Source: Acetobacterium sp.
GTDB taxonomy: Bacteria; Bacillota; Clostridia; Eubacteriales; Eubacteriaceae
DNA: 41,197 nucleotides
NCBI GenBank assembly: GCA_028692885.1
Contig: JAQUWM010000017.1
Location: 1 to 41,197, forward strand
Direction of reading: 5' to 3'
Below, one piece after another: positions 34,338 through 41,197 of this stretch. Positions within the stretch are counted from its first letter, which is position 1; every line of letters starts with the position of its first letter. The notes beneath the pieces were generated by a model that did no database searches, was not told the origin of the DNA, and saw only the letters and a program-made list of their open reading frames with translations. A program made the position numbers and the translations under genes.

Positions 34338-34456
34338 CATCAGTTGAATTAAATAGTTTAATGTAAGATTGATCTGTGATGACCAAGGGGCAGACCCTCA
34401 TCCGCACACCGCGCAATTGCCAGTTTGATTTGCAATATCCTTTATTTCAACGTATG
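34338..34456 (-). repeat. MITE-like element, copy B (inverted relative to copy A)
   Basis: A 119-base stretch bounded by CATCAGTTGAATTAAA (34338-34353) and TTTATTTCAACGTATG (34441-34456), which match as inverted repeats at 13 of 16 positions. Its 47-base core (34398-34444) matches copy A at 38 positions when reversed. The middle part differs and is about 20 bases longer than in copy A. Confidence 0.6.
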
Positions 34457-34493
34457 ATAGAAAATACCGCAAAAATTAAGCAACTACCATCAA

Positions 34494-34540
34494 TGGGCAA
34501 TTGGAAAACGCTAGCCGTTTCCCAATTGCCCAAAGTTTTT
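34494..34540 (+). terminator. Long hairpin with T run before the ABC exporter
   Basis: TGGGCAATTGG and CCAATTGCCCA pair perfectly, and the stem continues through AAACG/CGTTT after one A-C mismatch, giving 17 positions around a five-base loop. AAGTTTTT follows. Since it ends 32 bases before the exporter's start, it may be an attenuator rather than the terminator of the preceding operon. Confidence 0.65.
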
Positions 34541-34571
34541 GAGCGTGCAAATTAAGAAAGAAGGAATATTT

Positions 34572-36341
34572 TTGGGAATCACGAATACACAACTTATCAA
34601 ACGTTTTATACCCTATTATCGAAAATACCAATGGATTCTCTTATTGGATCTGTTTTGTGCCACCCTGACGACCGTTTGTGATCTGGTATTACCACTGATT
34701 GTGCGGTTTATTACCAATACTGCCATCAATGATTTGACCAGCTTGACAGTGGCAACGATCTTAAAACTGGGGCTGGTTTATCTGGTGCTACGGCTGATCG
34801 ATGCGGTCGCCAATTATTTTATGGCTGATGTTGGCCATGTCATGGGTGCCCGGATTGAAACCGATATGCGTCGGGATCTTTTTGGGCATCTCCAGAAGCT
34901 GCCCTTTTCGTTTTACAGCGACACCAAAATCGGCCAGCTGATGTCGCGGATCACCACCGATCTTTTTGATGTCACCGAATTTGCCCATCATTGTCCCGAG
35001 GAGTTTTTTATTGCCGGCTTAAAAATCGGGATTTCATTTGCGATTCTGGGCTCGGTCAATATCTGGCTGACGCTGATTATTTTTACGGCGCTGCCGGTGA
35101 TGTTGTTAACGACCACCTATTTTCGGAAGCGAATGCGCCAGGAAATGAAGCGCTCGCGGGTCAAGATCGGCGATATCAATGCCCAGGTGGAAGACAATCT
35201 GCTGGGGATCCGGGTGGTCAAATCTTTTGCCAATGAGAATATTGAAGAAATGAAGTTTGAGGTGGGAAACAGTCAGTTTTTTGAAATCAAAAAGAAAACC
35301 TATCGTTATTTTGCTGGATTTCAGACAACCACCCGGCTCTTTGACGGGCTGATGTACCTCTTGGTGGTGGTGTTTGGGGGGATCTTTATGATTAATGGGG
35401 CTATTAATCCTGGCGATTATATTGCCTACCTGATGTATGTTACCACCTTGCTGACGTCAATCCGCCGGATTGTTGAATTTGCCGAGCAGTTTCAGCGCGG
35501 CATGACCGGGTTTGAGCGCTTTATTGAAATTCTCGATGAACCCACCGAATGTGAAAACAAGGCCAATGAGGTGGAACTGACCAATGTGGTCGGCGACATC
35601 CGCTTTGAAGATGTTAGTTTTCAATACAACGATGGTGGCGATGCGGTGCTTTCCCACATTGATGTCCAGGTGAAAGCGGGTGAGAATATCGCCATTGTCG
35701 GGCCTTCGGGCAGCGGCAAAACGACCATGTGCCATCTGATTCCGCGCTTCTACAACGTGACCTCGGGCCGGATTCTGATTGACGGTCAGGATATTCAGGG
35801 TCTGACCCTCCACTCGCTGCGAACCCAGGTGGGGGTTGTCCAGCAGGACGTCTATCTTTTCTCGGGAACGGTCTATGAGAATATCAGCTATGGTCGAACC
35901 GATGCCGATCGGGCCAGCGTGGTTCAGGCAGCTAAACACGCCGGAGCGCATCAGTTTATTGAGAAGCTCCCTCAGGGTTATGATACCTATATCGGGGAAC
36001 GGGGGATCAAGCTTTCGGGTGGCCAGAAACAGCGGATCAGTATTGCCCGGGTGTTTTTAAAAAACCCGCCGATCCTGATTCTCGATGAGGCCACCTCGGC
36101 TTTGGATAATGAAAGCGAACGGATTGTTCAGGAATCCCTGAAAGAACTGACCCAGGGCCGAACCACCTTCACCATTGCCCATCGGCTCACCACCATTAAA
36201 AATGCCGACTCGATTCTGGTTCTGACCGAAGACGGGATTGTCGAAAAAGGCTCGCATGAGGAACTGCTCCGGGAAGAAGGGATCTACTATGACCTCTACC
36301 AGATGTACCGGGAGCTGGATGAATTAAACGAAGAGTTTTAG
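34572..36341 (+). CDS. ABC exporter, fused membrane and ATPase domains (MsbA/BmrA-like)
   Basis: A 589-residue half-transporter that should work as a dimer. Residues about 1-310 form the six-helix type I exporter domain (with LPFSFYSDTKIGQLMSRITTD, the coupling-helix region). The ATPase domain follows: Walker A GPSGSGKTT, Q loop VGVVQQDVYLF, signature LSGGQKQR, Walker B ILILDEATSALD and the switch histidine in AHRLTT. The substrate is unknown; lipids or drugs are typical. The start is a TTG with AGAAGGA seven bases upstream; a TTG further upstream falls in the hairpin's T run. Confidence 0.92.
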   Translation: MGITNTQLIKRFIPYYRKYQWILLLDLFCATLTTVCDLVLPLIVRFITNTAINDLTSLTVATILKLGLVYLVLRLIDAVANYFMADVGHVMGARIETDMRRDLFGHLQKLPFSFYSDTKIGQLMSRITTDLFDVTEFAHHCPEEFFIAGLKIGISFAILGSVNIWLTLIIFTALPVMLLTTTYFRKRMRQEMKRSRVKIGDINAQVEDNLLGIRVVKSFANENIEEMKFEVGNSQFFEIKKKTYRYFAGFQTTTRLFDGLMYLLVVVFGGIFMINGAINPGDYIAYLMYVTTLLTSIRRIVEFAEQFQRGMTGFERFIEILDEPTECENKANEVELTNVVGDIRFEDVSFQYNDGGDAVLSHIDVQVKAGENIAIVGPSGSGKTTMCHLIPRFYNVTSGRILIDGQDIQGLTLHSLRTQVGVVQQDVYLFSGTVYENISYGRTDADRASVVQAAKHAGAHQFIEKLPQGYDTYIGERGIKLSGGQKQRISIARVFLKNPPILILDEATSALDNESERIVQESLKELTQGRTTFTIAHRLTTIKNADSILVLTEDGIVEKGSHEELLREEGIYYDLYQMYRELDELNEEF

Positions 36342-36389
36342 GTAACAGCCGGATTGGGTTGTTGGGATAAAGGTTGGCAACCAGTTACC

Positions 36390-36519
36390 GTACCGATCAA
36401 TTGTTAATCTGTTGTATGCGCGCAATTCGTACAGTTGCATATAGTAAGCGTCTAATTATCAGTTTTCGTTGCAACTGTTCGCCTTGAGGCACACAACATG
36501 ATGTAACAATTGTCGGTAC
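36390..36519. repeat. 130-base imperfect palindrome between the ABC exporter and larE
   Basis: The ends GTACCGATCAATTGTTA and TAACAATTGTCGGTAC pair except for one extra base. Further in, TGTTGTAT and CAGTTGC on the left (36410-36417 and 36432-36438) face ACACAACA and GCAACTG on the right (36491-36498 and 36471-36477). The loop is about 30 bases. It could be a non-autonomous mobile element or encode a large RNA hairpin. The neighbouring genes converge on it. Confidence 0.6.
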
Positions 36520-36584
36520 TAAGGTTGTTTTTAACTTGCGTTCGGATTAGGTTTATTCCGGCTGTAGTAATAAATTTGCTTAAA

Positions 36585-37400
36585 TTATTCGTTCATATTG
36601 CCGCAGCCGTAGCCAGCCAGATCCAGGGTGATGGTTTTGATGCCGAGGTTTTTTAAGGTAGCGATCAGGGTCAGGCGGTTTTTGATGATGGCGGGGAAAT
36701 CGCTGGGATCACATTCGATTTTGGCGGTATCGCCCAGCAGCCGCAGTCGGTATTGGCTTAGGCCCAGGGATTTAAGAAAATCTTCGCCGGCTTCAATGGC
36801 CGTCAGGGCTTCCGGGGTGATTGGGGTGTTGGTGGGAATCCGGGTCGCCAGGCAGGCCATCGCCGGTTTGGTGGCGGTGGATAAACCGTAATAGGCTGAG
36901 AGATCGCGGATATCCTGCTTGGTCAGGCCGGATTCTGTTAACGGGCTGAAAACGTTCAACTCAGCCAGGGCTTTGATACCCGGCCGGTAATCCTTCAGAT
37001 CATCGAGGTTGGAACCGTCCAGAATTACCTCATAGCCATTGGTCCGGGCGGCAGCTTTGATCTGGGTGAAAATAAATTTTTTGCAGTGGTAACAGCGATC
37101 GGCTGGGTTTTTGACGAAATTTTCTAATGAAAAGACATCGGCTTCAATTACCAGCGGTATGGCACCAATGGTTTTGGCCAGTGCCTGAGCGGCAGCAAAC
37201 TCGGAGCTGGGCAGCATCGCACCGTTGACGGTGATCGGTAAAACATTGTCGCCCAGCACGTCAACTGCCACCTTAAGCAGCAGGGTGCTGTCGACACCGC
37301 CGGAAAAGGCGATGCTGACTTTAGGGAAACGCTGGATATTTTTTTTCAAGGCAATCAGTTTTTCAGAAAGAACCGGGGATAGCGGGCTATTTATCGTCAT
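36585..37400 (-). CDS. larE: LarE-type ATP-dependent sulfur transferase, three-cysteine form
   Basis: A PP-loop ATP pyrophosphatase-family enzyme of 271 residues that adds sulfur to pyridinium-3,5-biscarboxylate mononucleotide during synthesis of the nickel-pincer cofactor. The PP-loop motif SGGVDS is at residues 33-38. C103 and C106 (DRCYHCK) and C183 (ACLATRIP) are present. The Lactobacillus enzyme uses a single sacrificial cysteine, while three-cysteine homologues are reported to bind an iron-sulfur cluster; this protein has the latter pattern. AAGGAGATACC precedes the ATG. No larA, larB or larC is in the window. Confidence 0.88.
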   Translation of the reverse strand: MTINSPLSPVLSEKLIALKKNIQRFPKVSIAFSGGVDSTLLLKVAVDVLGDNVLPITVNGAMLPSSEFAAAQALAKTIGAIPLVIEADVFSLENFVKNPADRCYHCKKFIFTQIKAAARTNGYEVILDGSNLDDLKDYRPGIKALAELNVFSPLTESGLTKQDIRDLSAYYGLSTATKPAMACLATRIPTNTPITPEALTAIEAGEDFLKSLGLSQYRLRLLGDTAKIECDPSDFPAIIKNRLTLIATLKNLGIKTITLDLAGYGCGNMNE

Positions 37401-37685
37401 GGTATCTCCTTGGTATCAATATTAGTGGTGATTTTTGTAATTTGTACCCATCGAACAATCATTATGTTGTGTTTAGTTTTCGCAGCCAGTTGCCAACTAC
37501 AAACTTGTTTGTGAGTAGGCTCGTTACCTTCGCAAAAAAATGTTTCGTGCGAAACTGAACGTAAAACTGACGGTAGTTTTTTGAGTACGGTTTGGCTAAT
37601 GGTTATATTATAACTCCTTAAAAGGGTTTCCTGCCAGCAAATATTTTGTTATAATGTTTACATCAAAGGATCGGAGGATTATTAA
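37401..37685. other. Gap between larE and the GH25 gene, with small inverted repeats
   Basis: No gene is seen. It holds a unit related to the arms of the nearby palindrome (TGTTGTGT, 14 bases, CAGTTGC at 37465-37493), a hairpin TTCGCA/TGCGAA (37529-37553), and AAACTGAACG followed by AAAACTGACGG as a near direct repeat. Confidence 0.5.
37647..37655 (+). promoter_or_regulatory. Extended -10 promoter of the GH25 gene
   Basis: TGTTATAAT matches TGnTATAAT and lies 30 bases before the start codon. A weak TTCCTG box sits 16 bases upstream of TATAAT. Confidence 0.6.
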
Positions 37686-38420
37686 ATGTCCGTAAAAAAA
37701 GCCATCTCACTGGGGGTGGGAATTGCAGTTTTGTTTATCATCGTGTTAATCATTTATGGGGTCACCAATACATTTAATCAGACCAAAAGTCAAGATCATC
37801 TGGTCAAAGGGGTGGACTTATCCGCTTATCAGGGCGATATTGATTGGGAGCTGCTGGCCGATCAGAACATTGATTTTGCCTTTATCAAGGCTACCGAAGG
37901 CAATGATTATGTCGACACCAAGTTTAAGACCAACTGGGAAGAAAGTCAGAAAACCGCACTCAAGGTGGGGGCTTATCATTTTTTAAATTATGACACCAGT
38001 GGTAAAGTCCAGGCCAAGAACTTTATTGATAATGTACCGATATCGGAGCAGAATCTGCCGCCGGTGGTTGATCTGGAATTGTATGGCATCTATGAGGACA
38101 ATGCCCTGCCCAAAGAGCAGGTTAAGGTCATTCTCGATGAACTCTTGAAAGAACTCGAAGACCATTATCAGGTTAAGCCGATTATCTACACCACCCAGCG
38201 GATTTTTAAAATGTATATCGGGAGCGACTACAAAGACTATCCGATCTGGATTGTCGATCTCGATAATGCCTGGCCGGAAACCCTCGAAAACGGTGAAACC
38301 TTCACTTTCTGGCAATACAGCCATCGCGGCATGATGGACGGTTATGATGGCGATGAAACGTTTATTGATATGAACCTTTACAATGGCAGCTATGCTGAAT
38401 TTATCGATGAGTTTTTTTAA
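37686..38420 (+). CDS. GH25 family lysozyme, membrane-anchored
   Basis: A 244-residue muramidase that cuts the glycan of peptidoglycan. One N-terminal membrane helix (about residues 7-26) anchors it outside the cell. The GH25 domain begins with KGVDLSAYQGDIDW and continues with FAFIKATEG and VGAYHFLNY; D44 and the D129-x-E131 pair (VVDLEL) fit the catalytic residues of the family. The domain ends with FWQYSHRGMMDGYDGDETFIDMNLYNG, also typical. CGGAGG precedes the ATG by eight bases. Confidence 0.93.
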   Translation: MSVKKAISLGVGIAVLFIIVLIIYGVTNTFNQTKSQDHLVKGVDLSAYQGDIDWELLADQNIDFAFIKATEGNDYVDTKFKTNWEESQKTALKVGAYHFLNYDTSGKVQAKNFIDNVPISEQNLPPVVDLELYGIYEDNALPKEQVKVILDELLKELEDHYQVKPIIYTTQRIFKMYIGSDYKDYPIWIVDLDNAWPETLENGETFTFWQYSHRGMMDGYDGDETFIDMNLYNGSYAEFIDEFF

Positions 38421-38492
38421 AACACAGTGGTGAAGACGGTTAAACACTAGCCCAGCACTGACAATTATCAATTTGTCCGGTATTTAAAGACA

Positions 38493-38525
38493 AATTAAAA
38501 GCTGCCATTATGGCAGCTTTTAATT
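38493..38525. terminator. Bidirectional terminator between the GH25 gene and dfx
   Basis: A perfect 15-base stem from AATTAAAAGCTGCCA and its complement with the loop TTA, flanked by T-rich and A-rich sequence. It serves both converging genes. Confidence 0.88.
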
Positions 38526-38557
38526 TTATTTGATTATTTTTTACAGCGTCTGTTTAA

Positions 38558-38944
38558 TTATAGACTTGCTTTCCATAAACCATGAAGGTTACAATATTCA
38601 TAGGCAGCAATGACCTTATCGCCAGGGGTTAAAGCGAATTCAGCTTTGGGAGCACCGGTTTCGGCCAGACATTTTCGTTGGCGACCTTCGGTTGTTTCAA
38701 GATAGACCCAGGCAATATGGTGTTCTGGCGTCATTGGATGAGGAACGCTGCCGATATCGACGGTAACCGTATTGCCGTTGACGGTGATGACTGGTACATG
38801 TTTTTCCTGGGCAGCATCAGTCGTATTGGGAACAACTGCGGTCATCGGATCGCCGCAGCAGATCATTTCGACACCAGATTCGTGAATCATACTTACAAAA
38901 TTCCCACAATGTTTACAGACGAAAAATTTTGGTTCTTTACACAT
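38558..38944 (-). CDS. dfx: Desulfoferrodoxin (class II superoxide reductase)
   Basis: Reduces superoxide to peroxide without releasing oxygen, a defence typical of anaerobes. The 128 residues hold both iron centres. The N-terminal desulforedoxin-like centre has C10, C13, C29 and C30 (CKHC, CCG). The catalytic square-pyramidal centre has H49, H69, H75, C118 and H121, in positions almost identical to the Desulfovibrio protein. K48 in EKHVP is the conserved lysine that assists catalysis. AGGAGG lies six bases before the ATG. Confidence 0.96.
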   Translation of the reverse strand: MCKEPKFFVCKHCGNFVSMIHESGVEMICCGDPMTAVVPNTTDAAQEKHVPVITVNGNTVTVDIGSVPHPMTPEHHIAWVYLETTEGRQRKCLAETGAPKAEFALTPGDKVIAAYEYCNLHGLWKASL

Positions 38945-39032
38945 AATAGACCTCCTAAAGTCAATATTAATCTTTAGTACTTATGTACCCAATAAATGAG
39001 TAAACAAACAGATAAGATTAATTCTTGATTAT

Positions 39033-39060
39033 ATTATAGCATATGATTCAGAAATGTGAA
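39033..39060 (-). promoter_or_regulatory. Promoter of dfx
   Basis: On the minus strand TTCACA and TATAAT are 16 bases apart, about 90 bases before the dfx start. Confidence 0.6.
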
Positions 39061-39081
39061 GACACTATTTGTTAATTTTGA

Positions 39082-39111
39082 AAGGAGCGAAGCGCAGCTT
39101 CGAGAAGAAAA
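39082..39111 (+). promoter_or_regulatory. Ribosome binding site separated from its start codon by a hairpin
   Basis: The strong site AAGGAG (39082-39087) is 24 bases from the ATG, too far for direct use. A perfect hairpin CGAAGC-GCA-GCTTCG (39088-39102) lies directly between them; when folded it would leave nine effective bases. A weaker GAGAAG nearer the ATG could serve instead. Confidence 0.45.
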
Positions 39112-39729
39112 ATGGAAAAACAATGGCTTGTATGGGCACGAGAATTACAATCAATCTCGCAGTCAGGATTGACCTACTGCAAAAATGATTATGATCTGGT
39201 CCGTTATCGTGAAATAGAAAAGCTGTCGCGGGAAATCATCGAAAAACATACCGAGATCTCCCATGAGGTGATTAAGGATTACTACATTCGGGAAGAAGGG
39301 TATCTAACCCCTAAGGTCGATGTCCGCGGTGGTGTGATTGTCGAAAACAAGATCCTATTGGTGCGGGAAAAAATTGATGGTCGTTGGTCGTTGCCGGGAG
39401 GCTGGGCCGATGTTAACCGCACGCCCCGGGAAAATGTCATTAAGGAAGCTTTTGAAGAGGCCGGGGTATTGGTTAAACCGACCCGTTTGGTGGCACTTCT
39501 GGATCGCAGCAAATGGGTACAGGATACCTGTCCTTATACGATTTATAAGGTTCTGATGCTTTGCGAACTGCTGGAAGGCGATTTTAAATGTAATGCTGAA
39601 ACGATTGAGAGCGATTTTTTTGCGATGGAGCAGTTGCCGCCGCTGTCGTTGGGGCGAACCACCGAAGCACAGTTGGCGCTCTTTTTTAAAGCCCATCAAA
39701 ATCCGGAATATTATCCGGTATATGATTAA
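39112..39729 (+). CDS. NUDIX hydrolase with N-terminal NUDIX_N-type extension
   Basis: A 205-residue hydrolase of nucleoside diphosphate-linked compounds. Residues 1-65 form the helical N-terminal extension seen in PF12535-type proteins (KQWLVWARELQSISQSGLTY), which often go with ADP-ribose or similar substrates. The NUDIX box spans residues 97-119 (GWADVNRTPRENVIKEAF then EEAGV). The metal-binding E112, E115 and E116 are intact, but the first conserved glutamate is R103 and the conserved arginine is K111. The substrate is not predictable. A hairpin sits between its ribosome binding site and the ATG. Confidence 0.88.
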   Translation: MEKQWLVWARELQSISQSGLTYCKNDYDLVRYREIEKLSREIIEKHTEISHEVIKDYYIREEGYLTPKVDVRGGVIVENKILLVREKIDGRWSLPGGWADVNRTPRENVIKEAFEEAGVLVKPTRLVALLDRSKWVQDTCPYTIYKVLMLCELLEGDFKCNAETIESDFFAMEQLPPLSLGRTTEAQLALFFKAHQNPEYYPVYD

Positions 39730-39731
39730 AT

Positions 39732-39759
39732 AAAAAACCGGCTAATTGCCGGTTTTTTT
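39732..39759. terminator. Bidirectional terminator after the NUDIX gene
   Basis: AAAAAACCGGC and GCCGGTTTTTTT form a perfect stem with a five-base loop, shared with the converging lipoprotein gene. Confidence 0.93.
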
Positions 39760-39767
39760 ATTTGAAA

Positions 39768-40481
39768 TCATACCACAAAGGTAGTTGGTATGTTGGTGCA
39801 GCTAATCGGTGTAGTGATCAGTTGCGAAACAGCAGCTGAGCCCTGCGCATAAAGGGTTTCCTCAATCGATTTATTGATAGGGAGGGCACCGGGAATCATC
39901 TTGCCATCCTCAGTAGCGGGAAAGAAATTTCCATTCTTGGCAAGGAAGGTCGCATAAACCCGGTATTGAGTGACGCCGTTAGGGTCAACAAAGGTATAAA
40001 AACCGTCGATTCCTTCCACTGGAGTATAAAATCCAAAAGGTAGTTCACCTTCGAAAGCAGTGGTGAGTCCATTACCCTGATCGACCTTGGTCAGGGGTGA
40101 ACTGCTGTTTTTTAAAGCTAAATAAACGTTTTGTTCATCGACGCGATAATCCATCTGATAAAAGCCTTTTTCGATAAGATGAGATTGCTCACCGGATATC
40201 GATTCTTTTTTTCCATAAACATAATGGACCGTCTCACCAGCGGTATTGGTAAAACCAAAAACACCCACTAGCGCGGTGGTCGTAGCACCATTGGGATCAT
40301 CAGGAATCGGGTTGGTGATACTTAAAATTGAGTCAAGATGTAGTCCATTGGGAATGGTCGCTTCGGTGGGAACCGTCATTAAGGTAAGATAGGCAGTAGT
40401 ACCATCATCTTTGTCGCAACCGGCGAATAGTAAAATAAGCATAAAAATAATGATGATCGTTAAGAATTTTTTTTGTGGCAT
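39768..40481 (-). CDS. Predicted lipoprotein of unknown function
   Basis: A 237-residue protein with a type II signal peptide: basic start MPQKK, a hydrophobic core, and the lipobox LFAGC with the lipidated cysteine at residue 22. The mature part is mostly beta-like with many threonines and asparagines, and has no domain I recognise. A GGAG site lies seven bases before the ATG. AT-rich sequence with a possible TATAAA box is upstream. It is transcribed alone. Confidence 0.7.
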   Translation of the reverse strand: MPQKKFLTIIIIFMLILLFAGCDKDDGTTAYLTLMTVPTEATIPNGLHLDSILSITNPIPDDPNGATTTALVGVFGFTNTAGETVHYVYGKKESISGEQSHLIEKGFYQMDYRVDEQNVYLALKNSSSPLTKVDQGNGLTTAFEGELPFGFYTPVEGIDGFYTFVDPNGVTQYRVYATFLAKNGNFFPATEDGKMIPGALPINKSIEETLYAQGSAAVSQLITTPISCTNIPTTFVV

Positions 40482-40685
40482 GCCGACGCTCCTATTTCAA
40501 AGTTAGGTATATTTTATAACACTTTTGGCACAATAGCAATCACACTTTAGTCACAATTATGTCTAAGAATCAAACTTTCCCCGTAATTATGATGATTTTC
40601 GTTTAAAATTATTGTGATGGTATTTTCTTAGTCAGCGTGGGGAGCGACTATTTTTATAAAGAACCGGGAAATAAGGCGCAAACTG

Positions 40686-41197
40686 CTATTTAGCGAGCCG
40701 CATTCCTGCGCCGGATAAGATCGCCGCCGCATCGGCATCGCTAAGAGTTAGATCAAACCATTGTTTATAATAGTCTTTGATGGTCTGGGTCATATCGACA
40801 TCGGTGAAACGATCGGGATAAAAGGTTTTGGCAATAAATAAGGCGGCCATATGGGCTTCCATGGAACCGGGATGGCCCCAGCGGGTGACGCCCACCGGCA
40901 GGGTGGTGACCTGCTGCTCGGCCACGGCTTTTAATCCTGACCATTTGGGATCAGTGCGCATATACTTGCTGGCATTGATGTCATTGGCGATGATGGCATC
41001 GGGATTCCAGCGGTAGATCTGTTCCAGGGTAGTCATGGTTTTCTCGGCATCGGTGATCAGGCTGCCACCCTCGGTTGAGACATTGATGATTCCGGCAGCA
41101 TCGGTGATCTGGCTGCAGAGATCACCGGCCAGATCGGTTCGAGCGGCCTCATTGACAGCATGGTAAACTCGCGGTCGGGCAGCATCCGGCAGGTCGC
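40686..41197 (-). CDS. Substrate-binding protein of an iron/B12-type ABC importer (C-terminal part, runs off the window)
   Basis: The frame is open to the right edge, so only the last 170 or so residues are present. It reads PRVYHAVNEAARTDLAGDLC, then AAGIINVSTEGG, MTTLEQIYRWNPDAIIAND and WGHPGSMEAHMAALFIAKTFYPDRF. These are typical of helical-backbone PeriBP proteins that bind siderophores, haem or cobalamin outside the cell. Partners (permease, ATPase) must lie beyond the edge. The ligand cannot be told from this part. Given the cobalamin theme of the window, a corrinoid is possible but unproven. Confidence 0.8.
   Translation of the reverse strand, partial: DLPDAARPRVYHAVNEAARTDLAGDLCSQITDAAGIINVSTEGGSLITDAEKTMTTLEQIYRWNPDAIIANDINASKYMRTDPKWSGLKAVAEQQVTTLPVGVTRWGHPGSMEAHMAALFIAKTFYPDRFTDVDMTQTIKDYYKQWFDLTLSDADAAAILSGAGMRLAK

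Noticed and set aside
37501-37590. CRISPR-like repeats in the larE-GH25 gap
   Set aside because: Only two imperfect 10-base repeats occur, with no regular spacers and no cas genes.

Overview
The window looks like chromosome from an anaerobic, low-to-mid GC Firmicute of the Eubacteriaceae type, most like Acetobacterium or Eubacterium. This is inferred from a complete anaerobic benzimidazole (bza) operon, a large molybdenum cofactor cluster, a class II superoxide reductase and clostridial-style promoters and terminators. No phage, IS element, transposase or CRISPR array is visible. Most genes have a clear AGGAGG-type ribosome binding site.

Layout. 1-6.1 kb: molybdenum/tungsten cofactor genes, with a divergent ThiF-like gene and then moeA, a second MoeA fused to a periplasmic-binding-like domain, moaA, moaC and a MOSC protein. 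6.3-8.2 kb: a 62-residue membrane protein apparently co-transcribed with glyA, then a DUF1294 membrane protein. 8.27 kb: tRNA-Leu(CAG). 8.6-16.5 kb: a solitary Eco57I-type DNA methyltransferase, rarA, an M16C metallopeptidase and a D,D-carboxypeptidase. 16.6-19.5 kb: a cobalt ECF transporter, cbiM(N)-cbiQ-cbiO, behind a strong promoter and a structured, terminator-bearing leader. 19.6-24.3 kb: an XpaC/TelA pair, a CNNM/HlyC-type transporter and a molbindin.

24.3-32.7 kb (minus strand): bzaA-bzaB-cobT-bzaC-bzaD-bzaE, six genes with tight or overlapping junctions, controlled by a cobalamin riboswitch followed by an intrinsic terminator. From established work on this pathway, BzaA and BzaB turn the purine intermediate AIR into 5-hydroxybenzimidazole, BzaC O-methylates it, the two radical SAM/B12-type enzymes BzaD and BzaE carry it on to 5,6-dimethylbenzimidazole, and CobT activates the base. 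With the cobalt transporter nearby, the window supplies both the metal and the lower ligand of cobalamin. 32.9-41.2 kb: NfeD and SPFH membrane proteins, an ABC exporter, larE, a GH25 lysozyme, desulfoferrodoxin, a NUDIX hydrolase, a lipoprotein and the C-terminal part of a metal-chelate-type substrate-binding protein.

The least explained material is non-coding: two copies of a 98-119 bp element with terminal inverted repeats (20,959-21,056 and, inverted, 34,338-34,456); a nested palindrome between xpaC and telA; a 130 bp imperfect palindrome beside larE with a related unit on the other side of that gene; and an unidentified attenuator-like leader before cbiM. Within known systems, two features stand out: BzaC carries an extra C-terminal cysteine-rich DUF2284-like domain, and BzaA has a shortened iron-sulfur motif (CX2CX3C instead of CX2CX4C).
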